This document shows positions 10,174 through 23,339 of a DNA stretch of 64,000 bases, piece by piece. The number at the start of each line of letters is the position of its first letter. Positions within the stretch are counted from its first letter, which is position 1. The stretch is from Azolla caroliniana (Eukaryota > Polypodiophyta), in the NCBI GenBank assembly GCA_043228905.1, contig JBHGNT010000010.1, positions 5,332,001 through 5,396,000 on the forward strand, in the 5' to 3' direction. A program made the position numbers and the translations under genes. The notes beneath the pieces were generated by a model that saw nothing but the letters and a program-made list of their open reading frames with translations, did no database searches and was not told where the DNA came from.

Positions 10174-11524
10174 GTTTTTACTTGAAAATGGTGGATCCCT
10201 CATTAGCAGCCATATTATTTTTATCCATTAAGTTTAAATAGACTATCGACTCTTTCCATTAATACAATAATTTGAAGCTAAAAACACAAAATTTAAATTA
10301 TGTTCCTTAAACATGGCAATGGAGAAAATTTCTTCTTATGTACTTGTATTACAGGAGCCCTAAAACTGGATGACTACAGAAGCCAATGGTGGCAGCAGGA
10401 GAAAGAGAATCAACGATTGTTCACTGTCATGATCTCCATGGAGACTATTTTAAATCTCCAATGAAATTGAAGTTCACATTGGATCTAAGACCAAGAGTTT
10501 CAAAAAGGCCTCTCAATTACTCATTTGTAGACCACATAAATGGGACATATACAACCATGCTTACAGTCTATGTGTCAAGATCATACACCTTCATAATCAA
10601 ACTTTTTGGGTCGCCAATAAAAAACAATCCTTATCAGTTTGCTATGATTCCTAGTAAAACTTTCAATTGCTCCCCTTTACTAATATAAAGATTATTGCTT
10701 GCACCCAATTTTCAATACCAATTATTTGGATCTAAGTTTAAGATGTACAACCTCCATGATACGCTCGGCCCCAATTTCAACATTTTATTTGTGTTGTTAA
10801 GCAATGATTAATAAAAATTACTTATTTCCTTGCTAATACATTCATAATACAAAATGTTGGATCATATACATACGAACCATAGATGAATTAACTATAAGAA
10901 CATTAGTGTCAAAAGGTTTCCTAAGGGGAAAAAAAAGGTAAATTTTTATTGTCCTATGGTGGTATTTAATTAAACCCATACAAATAACCAATTGTTTGTA
11001 GATTGGTGACACATTACTAGTTCATTTGGACCCAACCTTATGTAGCAGATCTAGTAGTTAGAATACTCTATTGGATATGCACTCCTCTAGGACATAGGTT
11101 TCAAGTTCAAACCTCACCTCCCCCATAGTATGATTTTCGTTGGTATTACAATCCAATGCCTTTTTAGCAGAAATGGCATCGTATTTGTCTGTTGGATGCC
11201 AAACGGCCATGTGTTCAAACCCTACCTCAATGCAATTCATGACGTTCAGACTCCAAATGCATGGGTTGGAAAATTCATGCCTCGCCACAAGGATAGAGCC
11301 CCAATACATGAAGCAAAATGAAAACACTAAACACTAGTGTTGTGAAAAAGAGTACAACAAAAATAAAGTAAGAACTTTAATTAAGAATATGAAATTGTTT
11401 CTCAAAATTGTCTTCAATTCCCATGACTATCAGTACAACCGACATATCATAGTTATCACAATTCACTGATAGCTAGCATTCCACTCTAGAAACATTTGAT
11501 AACAAAATTCTCTCCTAATACTAT
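10174..11524. other. Intergenic DNA downstream of PDIL5-4
   Basis: AT-rich sequence between the copia element and the stop codon of the PDIL5-4 gene. Its right end must hold the 3' UTR and poly(A) site of that gene, but I see no decisive signal. A 100-codon open frame at 10386-10688 (plus) resembles no family I know. Confidence 0.4.
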
Positions 11525-14500
11525 TCAGAATTGCTTTCCCAACTCCAGTTTTTTCATTATTCTGATTGTACCATGTAATATTGAATCAATAATGCCAGCC
11601 ACCTGTTAATAAAAAGCATTCTAGACAACTCATTTATAACTTAAATCGGAAAATATATTGAAAACAAAGTCATAACTAGAATCATAGTTGTAGCTTACAG
11701 TGAAGACACCTCCGATGATTGCACAAACATTTGTGATAAAGTGTGCAAATGAGTTTGACTTCTCTTTCACTAGAACCTGCAGACATGATAATCCAATTTT
11801 GGGGACATCCCAAAAGTCCATGTAAAAATACATGCTGTAGTGCAGAAGCAGTGTTGTAAATAGGAGAAAAGAAAGAAAGAAAGAAAGAAAGATATATTAA
11901 CGTCTTCTAAGGCCAAAATTTGGCCCATGAGAGAAATAGGAGAGAATTCCTGAGAAACTCGGAATATAATCACTTTTTCTTAGCTTCCATTATTTTCCAA
12001 AATGCTCTTAGTCAACCTCATCTACAGCAATTATCTGCTTTATTGAACAATTGATCCCCGTTTTCTCCTGTTTGGTATTATAGGACATTTTGGCCTCTTA
12101 AAAGACGTTAATATATCTTTCTTTCTTTCTTTCTTGGGGGATCACAGGACCATATGGGGAGATAAAGAAAACTCATGGGTATTTTAGATGTTTTCTCATT
12201 TTTAAATGCCCAGAAGTTTTCATCATTTTCTCAATTATAAATAGTGTTTCAGCAATTATATGGTCAAATCATCCCCATTTTCTCTCTTTTGGAAATTGCC
12301 CAATAGAGTTTGTGGGCAAGAATGAAAACTCAAGGACATTCGGGAAAAAATGAACTTGGGGTACTGCAGAGATTTTTCATTAAAAATCTACGCCTTTACC
12401 CAAGAGTAATAAACCTTCTTCATCTATATTTTCTGCCATTAATTATGATTAGAAAATTCTAAATTTAAGCCTTTTCTTTAAAGTGTCTTAATTTAGAGGT
12501 ATTTTGAACCAACATTTTAGTGAACGCAGGGTAACTTTTCCCAAACACGAATGCATAACAGTGTAAGTATCAAGCATGCGAAGAAATATTAAAACTAAGA
12601 AGGTAAACCACACCTGCATTGGTGAAAGTTCATAATGAAACTTGGCAATTGGCAAGCTGCTTGTCTGAATGATATTGCTATGAACAGTGTAATCATATTT
12701 CTCGAGTACTGTTTCGCTTTGAGCCTTGGCAGAGATCACTTCAGTTTTCACAACCTGGAGATAATGTTCATGCTAGAAACCAAGAAAATCATCGTGATTA
12801 GGCAATACTTAGATCTGCTTGCAAGCAATTTCATATGTACAAGCCTTACAGTGATGTTTTCATGTTCTGATACATAAATTTTTACGGGTAAGTGATCTCC
12901 AGTTGAAACCAGTTCAGGTGTGAGCCTCATAACTTCCTGCAACATCTTCCATGGGAGCCTTCTTCCAAAGGAAAATTCTGATACATAATGTGTCATGTTC
13001 ATCATTGATAAATCAAAGGAATGAGATCCAGAATGCGCTGATATTATTAGATTTCCTGGAACCTGTGATAAGTTATTGTAGTCAGCCTTCTAACCAATGG
13101 GCATTACATGTTTGCGCATTATATTTTCTATTGATATTCTCAATAATGCCATGAATGCAAAATACCAACGATACATCAACACAGATAGCAATGCTAATGG
13201 TTTCAACCGTTAAATTGTGGAAAAAGAGGATTTCAGACCATTTTGTTAGGAGATAACTAAATGATTTCAATGTAAAAATATGGATAATTTTTACAATGAA
13301 CATATTTACTCATCGTTTTAGCCTTGATCCCTTGTGCAAACAATCTTCAAGGGTGAAATGGTTAACCATTATGAGCTTTCACCAAAATAATAATCACTAA
13401 AGTATGCTTGAGAAGAGTAACAGAGTTTACGACATTCACCGTAGTATTTTATTATTCCAACTAGAATCAAAGATCACAAGAAAGTTTCCGCCAGCACAAC
13501 ACAAGTCCCAAAGATACAAGAACACACAAGAGTGTCCTAGTCAACCTGACCTACCTCAAAATCTCAAAGATTTTTAAGAGATTTTTGGAAGGTCACCATA
13601 TTGCACAAGACCGCATGAGTGAGCAAACCGAAAACTTGCTGCTGAAATTCCTAGTTTCAAAAATCCTAATTCTGAAATATGTAAACAACAAAATATCTTA
13701 AGTTTTTATATCTGAAAACAATGGTCAGAAACCCATAATTTCAGATCAACCAACAGTCACCAGATACCCTAATATGTATGATCAAATATAAGAAGCATGG
13801 TAGAGGTCGATACGCCATTTTAGTCCTTGCCAAAAAATATACATATGCCCTAGATCCAGTTACGATGCTTATAGGCAATTGCTAGATTGACAAATCCCAT
13901 TCACACAATAAACCCCTAAACATATACAATCGCTTTAATCCTAAAGATATCAAATAACAAGCAAGAAATAGCAGTCATGTAAATGTCTTATTCTCTGATA
14001 TTTTTGATATTCATGGGATGTGATAGATATCTACAGAAATAAATGATTCTTGTCTTAGAAACAATTAATAAAAGGCAATCAACAATTACATACCTTCTTA
14101 ACTTTCAAAAAACCTTCTATTCTGCAGCCTCCAGCACGGGGAGCAGGATGCTTTATTGTTGCATTTAAAGCAGACTCTAGATCTTGGGATTTATTTTCGT
14201 GTGAAACTTCATTGAAAGCTGTCACCAATGACTCCATAGCCTGCAAGCTTGAGGCAGGAATCAAGAGAACTTTGTAAGAGAACTGAGGAAGTGAAATATC
14301 AGACTTTGTTTCTGGCAGCTCAGATTTTGTGGACGAAACGTACAACTTAGCCTTTTGGTTATATCCAAATGCAAATCATTACCCTCACCACACATATGCT
14401 TTTGATGAGATACTTCTCCCTGTACATCTCACAGGTGTCTTGTCTGCATGTATAGTAGGCAAAACAATGAAACCTGACCATGCAGCATACGTTTTCGGCA

Positions 14501-17500
14501 ACTGTAAGTATTTTGTGATTGATTTTCCTATCTCTGTGTGGAACTCTAGATTTGATCATATGATACGAGTGGAAGGTTACAAAATCAATAATATTCATTG
14601 TATATGACTGGTCAGTACTGTAAAGCTTGAGGCAACAAGGCCATAGTAGTTATCTACTGATAGTGAGCAGTTTCCCAGTGCACCACACACTTACAGAGGA
14701 AGAATGGGTTGTAAGAGTAAAACAAATGGCCCCTCTTACAGATGGTGAGGAGCCATACTTCATCCAGGCATATAATCGAGGGTTCTAAGGTCTTGAATGC
14801 TCTAACATCTTGCCAGGAATACTCTAGTAAAACAACTTTTTCTTTCTTTCCAAGGGGTAAATCATCTCTATGTTCATTGTAAGAAACTCATGTAACTATA
14901 TAAGTTAATTAACGTCCACTATAGGCCAAAGTTGACCTATGAGCCAATTCAGAAGCTCAAGGAGTATCCTTGAGATATCCAGTAAATGACACTAGTTTTT
15001 GTACTTCTTTACAAAAACAATGAATAACAATGTTTAAGTTTATAAAATGAAATGGGAAAAGCAAGAAGTTGATACCGTGACCAAAGAGTGTGTGTCTCTC
15101 TCCCCATAGTACGATTCGTGATCATGATATCCATGCTCTTCTCTTTAATACATTCACAAAATCAGTTCAAAGTAAACTTTAGCCCTTCAAGTGTAATTTG
15201 ACCTTTGGTGTATGCTACAACTAGCAAAATTCAATAGATATGAGAGCTTACCCTCTATAATTATGACACATTTGTAATTCAGATTCCAGCATTATATACA
15301 TAGTTCAACAAACAGAACGCATTAGCATCAACATTATTTGACAACAGGAAAAATAGAATAATTTAATATACAATATCCTCACGCATTCTCAGAATATTTA
15401 CCTTAAATCATGACCCTTCTTGAAAATGCGAATTGAAGGATACCCTTGAATGTGTTGCCTGCCAGAAGAATTATAAAAATGTAAACCTTGAACATCATAA
15501 AAAAGCAAATTTTGAACATGAGCCACAGATATATAGAAGAACCATTAGTCAGCATAGTTTGTATTGCAACAACTATTAAAGTCCTAGCCATAGCACGGAA
15601 TCTCAATTGCAACATCTATTACTAAAACTCTTGGGCATCATAGAGAGACTTAATAATCCATTAGAGGTCAAATAGTGCCTACGAGACCAAAAACGTTTAC
15701 AAAAGAACCATAGTAAAATATAAAGTATTGTTTTGCAAAGTCATAGCATAACAATGAACTCATCAATAGTGCATGCAAATAGACTGAAAAACACCATACA
15801 ATTAACAATCAAACTCTAAACCTAACACCTCAAAAGAACCATAGTAAAATATAAAGTATTGTTTTGCACAGTCATAGCATAACAATGAACTCATCAATAT
15901 TGCATGCAAATAGACTGAAAAACACCATACAATTAAAAATCAAACTCTAAACCTAACACTTAAATATACGTGAAAGAGGCTAAACAGTAATCAATCATTT
16001 AAATATTAACTGCTAAATGACAAGGAGAGACAAAATATAGAAAAACAAAGCACGTTCAATGATATGAAGGTGTCTTCTCTAACTAGTTACTACCAAACAC
16101 TTAAAATACAAGCTTAAGTTTTGGGTCCTATAGTGGGGGTAGATTAGCAGATTATGTTATGAAAAGATAAATTTTAGGACAGGCGTCAGCTTTAGCTAAA
16201 GTTCTCTAAAAGTGAAGACGTGTGAAAAAGCTTACAAATTGAGTTTTAAATCTCTTTAGGACGTTTCACATTATACCTTTAAACTTCTTTCTTCTTAACT
16301 CTTTTCCTAAAGCCACACTTGTCCCTCGTACTCTGATCTATGTCTAGCTGAAAGAACGTTATTAACAAACCCTTCACAACACATAGTATAACTATGGCCA
16401 GAAGAGTGACTTAAATTGTTGGGTAAATGTTATCAGTACAACCTTTCTTTGAGCACTAGTCCCTGTTTTATTAGTTAAAGGATCTAGAGCTTAACCTTGT
16501 ACTGTTATAATGTTTATTTTATTCAGACAAGGACACATTTGCAAGGGGTCTCCATTTGTGAAGGCTCTCTTCTTTTGAATTTCGTGTCTCAGCATTATTT
16601 AGTGTCCCCTCACTACCACTAAATGTTCAAGGCCTCTCAGTCTTCCCATACTACCTGAATTTCCATCAGACGCAATTGTAAAAATTGTCCAACCTCTTTA
16701 GCTTCGTAGGGAATTGCTTATTTGGGATCGCAATAGGGGTGAGCTCCAATGCATCCTCATTCTATCCGCTTGTCTATTTCTGTAGTTAATCCCTCATATA
16801 AGAAAACATCAAAGGGGAAGAAATTAAATATTTCTAGACTCTGTCAAAGAGTATATCTATTAAATATTTTAATTATTGTTACTTGGAAAACCAAATATTC
16901 AAAATGCGCTCCTGTTTAAGAGATGATTAAACATGAACTCCCAGACTCTCATAAAGGCACAGCAGGCATTAGAGACAAAAAAGTATGGGATTCATGAAAA
17001 GAGAAATTACTTTTGACAAAGCTCTCCATAGACAGTGCAGTCTACCTTCCCCAACAAGATCCTACCATCAGTTTCTGGATTGTATCTGCAGCACTCACAC
17101 AAAATAAACATAGGTGAATATTTGAGTTTCCCCTGATTAAAAGAACTATACATGAGTCTAAGAACATACAACTCAGCAACGAGAGAAGCACCTTTCAGAG
17201 ATAATTTTGGCTGCTTTCTCCCAAGAAGGCTCCTAGAAATTTAAAATAAAACATTTAACAACCAGATTTAGTCAAAAATGGTGAAGTTTTATGAATTTCC
17301 GGCAAAGCTATAAAGTACAGATATTTTACAGAATACTAAGTAATATCACTGCTTTCTTGAGGAGAGACAACAGGAAAATCTTAGGCTCTTACACTAGTAT
17401 GTAAAGTCAAAACTAATCACAAACAGATCGATATCATTGTTTTTAAGCAAAGACAGAATATATGAGAAAATTGATTGTTCTGCACAAAACCAAGGACAAA

Positions 17501-20500
17501 GATAGCTCACCAGTTTGTTACTCCAATAACACCATGGGGCATAAAAATTCACAACAAAAATTGGAAACCTGCAACAAAATGGAATAAAAATGAGTATTTA
17601 ACATTATTACATGAAATTGGCATAACTCTCTGCTTAGCTAGATAATAGTAGCATTAAGCTTGTGAAGAAATTCAGAATGAGTGCATACATCCAACAAGAA
17701 AGGCTAGCCTTTTGAAGATGATTGTGATTCGTCCATACCAAGTGTCAATGAAAGAAACAAACCAAAGCAAATATAACTAAATATAAGGTGTCAAGGAGTT
17801 CCATTAGCTACGCAACTAAGATTTTGAACTTAGATAGACTTAAACTTTTGCCTTTGAAGTATCTCCAACATAGGTCCATTTGCTACAAATCCCTGATTGA
17901 CATAATGCCTCAGTGGGGGGTGCTCCCATCTCAACTCCGATTATAACATGGGGCATCAATGCTTTTCTCCTCATCATACAAGCAATCATCAAGATTAATG
18001 GCATCCCCAAACCTCATCAGCAGATAGCTTCTTAAGAATGGAGGAAAAAAGAACGAAAGAGAGATGAATATCTCTAAAAGACCAATGAGATCTAACAAAG
18101 ACTATAATTGCTTATGTTAACTCATTGAAGCAAGTAACAATAGAAAAAGAAAAGAAAGAATGTCCTCCAACTCTAGCTTTCTAAAACTTTAGAAAGAAAG
18201 AAGAACATATTAATGCCTTCTAGGGGGCAAAAATGGCTTATGACACCGAAAAGAGATTACATCTGAAAATTTTATCAGAGTAAACCAAAATAAAAAAAGC
18301 AAATTAGTATAACTGCCAAAGGTACCTTGACTATCCCTTGTATATTTAGAAATGAAAGAAAAAGAAAAAGTGAAAAAAATTAAATACATTTTTAATATCT
18401 GCAAAACTTTAAGGGCCAAATGATAGATGGGACCAAAGATACAACCATCTGCTGATACATGCTAGACATGTCAAGACATATCACACCAGATAAAGAAAAA
18501 AGAAAAAAGTAATCATAAAGCTGAAAAAGAAGCACTCAGGCACAATGCATAGAAAAAAGCACGATTGTCAGAGAGACAAGCTTTAAAAAGCCCAAATTGA
18601 ACTTTGGCAAAAATTAGCTATATTATCCATGAAGTTCAATAGGAAGAATGCCCTGATATCACAGTGATAAATACAGCCCTTATCAAAGAAGAATGGTTTA
18701 AATGCCCAGAATCATATATTGTCTGCCAAATGCAAAAGAGCATAAAATAACAAGAAACAATCATAATGATGATTGTTGATAGCAATCCTCTCAGCGCACA
18801 TGCTCTTTTCAAGTCTTATTATTTTCCTTCAATTTTTTCTTCCTAGGTGATCATATATATACTAATTAAACCTTAGCTTTCCAGGAAATCCTACTTTATC
18901 ACCTTTTTACAATCTACTCAACGAGGCTTTTTCAAGAAAAAAACAATTCTCCACATTTGCTCATACTACCATGGTAAACACCTATAACATAAATAAATTA
19001 TCCCAATTCAACAACTATAGCACTCCTACAACATAAGTAATCTTCCCATCCTAAAATAATCTCTACCCTTTCAAAAATCAGCAATGAATTTAAAGCCCAG
19101 ACAGTTAGTACTTGCAAAAGATGATACTCAACATATAGAAGTTAATCCAATACCCAATCTATTTCAACACATTTCCATTGATCCTGTGTTTTACATTAAA
19201 AGGTATTCCAACAGATAACTTTGATTTATATAATCTTGCTGTGCGTTTCATAAGGGGACCATGAATGACTTTCCTTGTGTTCCTCAATCCTACTTTCATA
19301 ACTTACAGTATACTCAGTGAATAGGTCATTGGATCAGGAACTGCACTAGTTATAGATGTAGAATATACTTTCTATGACAAGAATAAAACACAAACATATC
19401 TTTGGTATACTGCACAGACGAGATGCTAAATTAAGAATATTCCTTCAGAAGACTTTAGTTCTTTTTACTGATAAGATATGAAAACAGAGGGCATAAAAAA
19501 TGGGAAACACAAACATAGTGCTCAAATAGCCACATGCAAAAAACTGTAAGGCATGCATACATCAAAGACGTGCAGTAGATGGCTCATACTCTGCTGCAAA
19601 TCTGTCAAAATCCTTTGCTGTAACAATGACAGCACCTTCACCAAGATCATCAAGGGATTCATGATTCTCATTTCCATGACTTACAGGATTCGAAAGTGGG
19701 CCACCATGGAATTGAGGTCCGATTTGGTTCAATTTTGGATCGATTGGAAACTTCCTAACAGTCTTCGTTATATTGAATCGATTCTGCAAAGAATATCATT
19801 GAAAGAAAGATATATTAACGCCTTCTAAGAAACAATAACTTAAAATCAAGATTTATCGATAATTTATGATAACAGACATTCTAAATCAAATTTCTTCAAA
19901 TTAAAGATATTACCGTGCCCAATACATCACTGACATCTACAGATGCAAATTCACATGATAGAGCAGGAAAACTGTACGGAGTAAACAAATGCAACATTGT
20001 AAGCATGTGAAGAAAATAGAAAGAATGATCAGTACTACAAGTGAATGTATAGACATATTTATGCAGAAGTCTTAAATTCATATCCACTTCCATTGTTCAT
20101 GGTCAGACCTCATATTGAAATCTATTCGTAGAAAATCTCCATCTTTACTGCCATCTAGCACAATGCTTGTGATTGTTGACACGCTAAGGTAATTCTTAAG
20201 TTCCTGTTCACCGAAACCAATGAAATTTTACCCACAACTCTGGATGTAATTTGAAGAAACAACTTATTTATCAAAATTAATAAGTACCATCGCAAATAAG
20301 ATAGTCATGGATAATGCGGCCAAAATAGACAATCCTGCCCCAGATAAACTGGCTTCTGTCAAGTCCCTTGGGATTTTCCTGTATTCATTATTCAAGGAAA
20401 TAAAAAACAGGAAAATAAAAAATAATGCATATGAAACTTGTCGATTTAAATGTGACAAACTATCTGAAATAGAATCACGTTTACAGGAATCATGTTAATG

Positions 20501-23283
20501 CTTCTCCACATAGAAAATGATTAAATGCTGAGATATGACAAGGGTAAACCAATAAAGTATTGATGTTAACTGAAAAATCAAATCCAAATGGCAAAACTTT
20601 TTCAATCTGTATACCTTTTAGCAATCCTCTCATCTATATATAGATCAAGGCAGATGACCAGTTCAAGTTGTCATTGCATCAAAATTCTAGGCGTTATTTG
20701 GTCATTAATTATTGAACTTCCCTTATGTTGTCATGATGTGGTGGGTCCAAAGAAGGAATAAAGAGAAAATGGGGGATAATGTAGAAATTAATGTAAATAC
20801 GTAAATATAATAGAGAAATAAAAATCAATGGCTCTAAGACGTGTGTGTAGAAATCATTTCGATGGAAGGGGAGTGGGTGAGCATTTAATGCAGTGTGTGA
20901 ACTTCCTCTTTCACTATAAACAAGGGAGTTGAGGGCTCATTTTGATGTTGGATTTTTTTTGGGAGGTTTGGGTGTTTTGAAGAACTTGTCTTTTACTTTT
21001 ACTACTCCTTGGGTATTCTTTTACCCCCTTCTTTTAGGCTTCTTCTTTCTTCTTTTATTTTATTATACGAGTTTTTGGGGTGTGAGAGTGGATATTGGGC
21101 CACTTCTCCTTCTTCTTCAACTCGAACTTGGGTTATTCTTGAGGGGTCTTCTTGCTTGAACAAGGGAAAAAGAGGAGAAAAGGAGGATCTCCAAGAGGAG
21201 GATGCAAAAGATGGTGTAGAAAGCTTCGACAATAAAAGGTGCAATGGCCATTGGTCGTGAGCTCAAGCCACCGAAACTCAAGAGTTCTTCCTCCTAGTTT
21301 ACTTCCTGTTTCCTAGCAACCATTTCTTTGTCATCACCTCTTGCATCCACAATTGTAATCACTCATTGTAAACCTTATTTTGAAAAGGGAATATTTTGTA
21401 AACAAATTAGTGGGTGTTGCCTTGATCCATGAGTTTTTTGTATTAAGCATGGGTCTTAATCCCCATTCTCCTTGTGTGACAAGGTTTCCTCAAAAGGAAG
21501 GAGGATTAGACAAGGGCTGCCCTCAAAGGGTTCTAAGTCTTCTCATACGGCATCACATCCTCCTGGTTCAAGTCCCCTATGGTCTCGCTCAAGTAGCACA
21601 CGCACACAAGTTTATGCGACAACATGGCATGCATATTCTTGGACTTCAGTTTACATTCTATCAGTTTATTGATCCAGTGAACATTTGGTTGAATGTATTC
21701 AAACTTTGATGTTATTATTGTCCCTTTGCTTCATCATTAAGACCCTCCCTCTCTCCAATCTTTCTCAAGAACATGTATGGTGATACCCTCAACCAAATAA
21801 TCATGAGACCTTAAAGGTTAAAGCAGGCCAGATAGCCAGTTATCTTAGACAACTGAGTAATTTGCTTATAATTACTCTGGTCTATCCTTCACAAGAGGAA
21901 ACCATGTTTTCAAACATGATCTCCCATTCACTCTCATAGGCCATTTGAACCTCTTGAAAGATGTTAATATATCATTCCTTCCTCTTTCTTCTTCCATTTC
22001 CACCTTCAAAAAATGGCCATTGTTGAATAAATGTATGCCCAGCCTGTGTTCTAACAATAGCATTTCTCTCGAAGAGAGGTAACCCAGCGTGCAGCCAACC
22101 CGGAGAATTCAAAAGGCTACACAGTATGAGCATATAAGAAAAGTGGCAGGCAATCACCCCATGGCCATTAAAAGGAGATGCTAGAATATATTGACTCAAT
22201 TACGAGCAAGAGATGTAATGTGGATTTAAATGAAAATCCTTTCATAACGAAGGCTTTCAAGATTAATTAGTTCACAATTAACCTAATTTACTATTCCGCA
22301 AAGCATGGAAAATTATATGTGCTAAATGGGCTGATTGAATCTCATAGATTTTAGGTTAAGTAAACTTGTAATTAGGAAGCATGAACTAGCTTCAGTGGAC
22401 TTGAGTTTATTTCATTGAGGCTTCTTGTTTTGCTCTTGATATTCATTTTTCTTGCAGAATATCTAGACTCTTTTGTTTGTGACACTATCGAATTTACACA
22501 ATGCAAACAAAATAATGGATGTGATAATCTCGTGTGATGCAAAGTTGAGATCATTGAGCATAAAAAATCCTGACATGTTCAATAATAAAGGACTTCATGG
22601 CTGATTAACTCATAATTAAACTAATATTATTATCTCCGAGATTGATTGGCTTGTATTTAACCAAATATTACTACATAAGAACAACAATGTGAAACAAAAC
22701 AAAGAATAATTTATTCATTCTCAAAGATTTTCAGTTAGTTTTGCAAATAAAAGTGTTTCATTTGTCCCATCTAATGATTATGAACTTGATCACATGATAC
22801 TAAATTTTTAAAAGAAAACAGAATGCAAAGATTTGCTAAAAGGGCTTGGCTAAATAAAAGACGTTTGGCTAAATTGTGGATTACGTTTGGCACATTTACT
22901 TCAAATTATTAGAGAACATTCTCACATGCGTGTTGAGGAAAACAGGAAAAATAAACAGAAAGAGCATAAATTTTCTGTAAATAAACGGCAAGAAAAGGAT
23001 CCTATTGGAGCATAATTCAGTAATTTCTAGATAATTAAATACGCATGCAGAGGCACAGGATTCTCTGCAACTAAAACAGTGACAAACGTATCTAAAACAA
23101 AGCATAACCCGGTAATTTATAGAACTAAAATGAAATAAAGAAGAAACAAAAGTTAGAACAAGAAAAGGCACAAGGCAATTAAACAAAAAAAAAAAATGAA
23201 AAGGGGAGGGGAAGCGCAATGTAGTTACTGATAAATAAATACCTGTAAAAATCGATAGCTTTGATCTTGGTAGGGATGGCCAT
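11525..23283 (-). CDS. PDIL5-4: Protein disulfide isomerase PDIL5-4-like (PDI-C), 15 exons
   Basis: An ER membrane thiol oxidoreductase with an ERGIC/Erv-like scaffold, thought to act on folding or cargo in the early secretory pathway. Exons, minus strand: 23283-23243, 20378-20288, 20203-20109, 19971-19914, 19783-19590, 17568-17511, 17232-17192, 17085-17011, 15458-15402, 15142-15076, 14240-14094, 13062-12850, 12772-12614, 11776-11699, 11602-11525. Every junction has GT and AG and the phases agree, giving 483 residues. Visible parts: N-terminal KIPRDLTEASLSGAG and a membrane helix (about 28-46); thioredoxin fold with PWCYWSN, active-site Cys173 in CYWS; GGCRIEGFLKVKK and the Erv-type lumenal region; a second helix around 444-468; C-terminal KKLELGKQF. 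The start ATG at 23283 matches the family's N-terminus. CYWS instead of CGHC is normal for this subfamily. Exon 10's acceptor is the least certain. Large introns (up to 2.9 kb) carry small repeats. Confidence 0.92.
11865..12135. mobile_element. Small inverted-repeat element (MITE-like) in PDIL5-4 intron 13
   Basis: The left end AGAAAGATATATTAACGTCT, continuing TCTAAGGCC, is mirrored at the right end (GGCCTCTTAAAAGACGTTAA, then TATATCTTTCT) with one mismatch and a 2-base indel. Both ends are embedded in (GAAA)n/(TTTC)n runs. The element is about 270 bp with no coding capacity. Single copies of the same end occur at 3945, 14905, 18183, 19797 and 21927. The family is not one I can name. Confidence 0.7.
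14905..14952 (+). repeat. Dispersed TTAACG module, diverged, in PDIL5-4 intron 10
   Basis: GTTAATTAACGTCCACTATA followed by GGCCAAAGTTGACCTATGAG resembles the element end at 11885-11935. Confidence 0.4.
15701..15960. repeat. 131-bp tandem duplication in PDIL5-4 intron 8
   Basis: The block starting AAAAGAACCATAGTAAAATA at 15701 is repeated at 15832 with only a few changes. It sits in the intron between exons 9 and 8 and is non-coding. Confidence 0.9.
18183..18245 (+). repeat. Dispersed TATTAATG module in PDIL5-4 intron 5
   Basis: GAAAGAAAGAAGAACATATT, then AATGCCTTCTAGG, matches the end of the 11865-12135 element with several changes. Confidence 0.45.
19797..19830 (+). repeat. Dispersed TATTAACG module in PDIL5-4 intron 4
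   Basis: GAAAGAAAGATATATTAACG followed by CCTTCTAAG lies about 14 bases upstream, in gene direction, of the exon 5 acceptor. It is close to the polypyrimidine region of that splice site. Confidence 0.55.
20379..23242 (-). other. PDIL5-4 intron 1 (about 2.9 kb)
   Basis: Bounded by AG|GTATTT after exon 1 and an AG acceptor before exon 2. It contains no second gene that I recognise. A TATTAACA module of the intron-13 element lies at about 21927-21985. The open frames around 20929-21709 are unremarkable. Confidence 0.6.
21927..21985 (-). repeat. Dispersed TATTAACA module in PDIL5-4 intron 1
   Basis: On the minus strand: GGAATGATATATTAACATCT followed by TTCAAGAGG and GGCCTATGAG. Same family as 11865-12135. 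Confidence 0.5.
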
Positions 23284-23305
23284 GTCTGAGGAGATCGACG
23301 AAAGA

Positions 23306-23306
<1 letters not shown>

Positions 23307-23338
<32 letters not shown>
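23307..23338. repeat. (GAT)n microsatellite just upstream of the PDIL5-4 start
   Basis: About ten GAT units, 25-55 bases upstream of the ATG at 23283 on the gene strand, so probably in the 5' UTR or core promoter. Runs of Met, Asp or His in short frames here are artefacts. Confidence 0.9.

Positions 23339-23339
<1 letters not shown>

Noticed and set aside
10386-10688. 100-codon open frame downstream of PDIL5-4
   Set aside because: No recognisable family, no splice or regulatory context, and AT-rich surroundings. Chance is the simpler explanation.
11058-11337. SINE-like segment (AGGTTTCAAGTTCAAACCTC)
   Set aside because: The B box-like text is isolated, with no A box, tail or target duplication.
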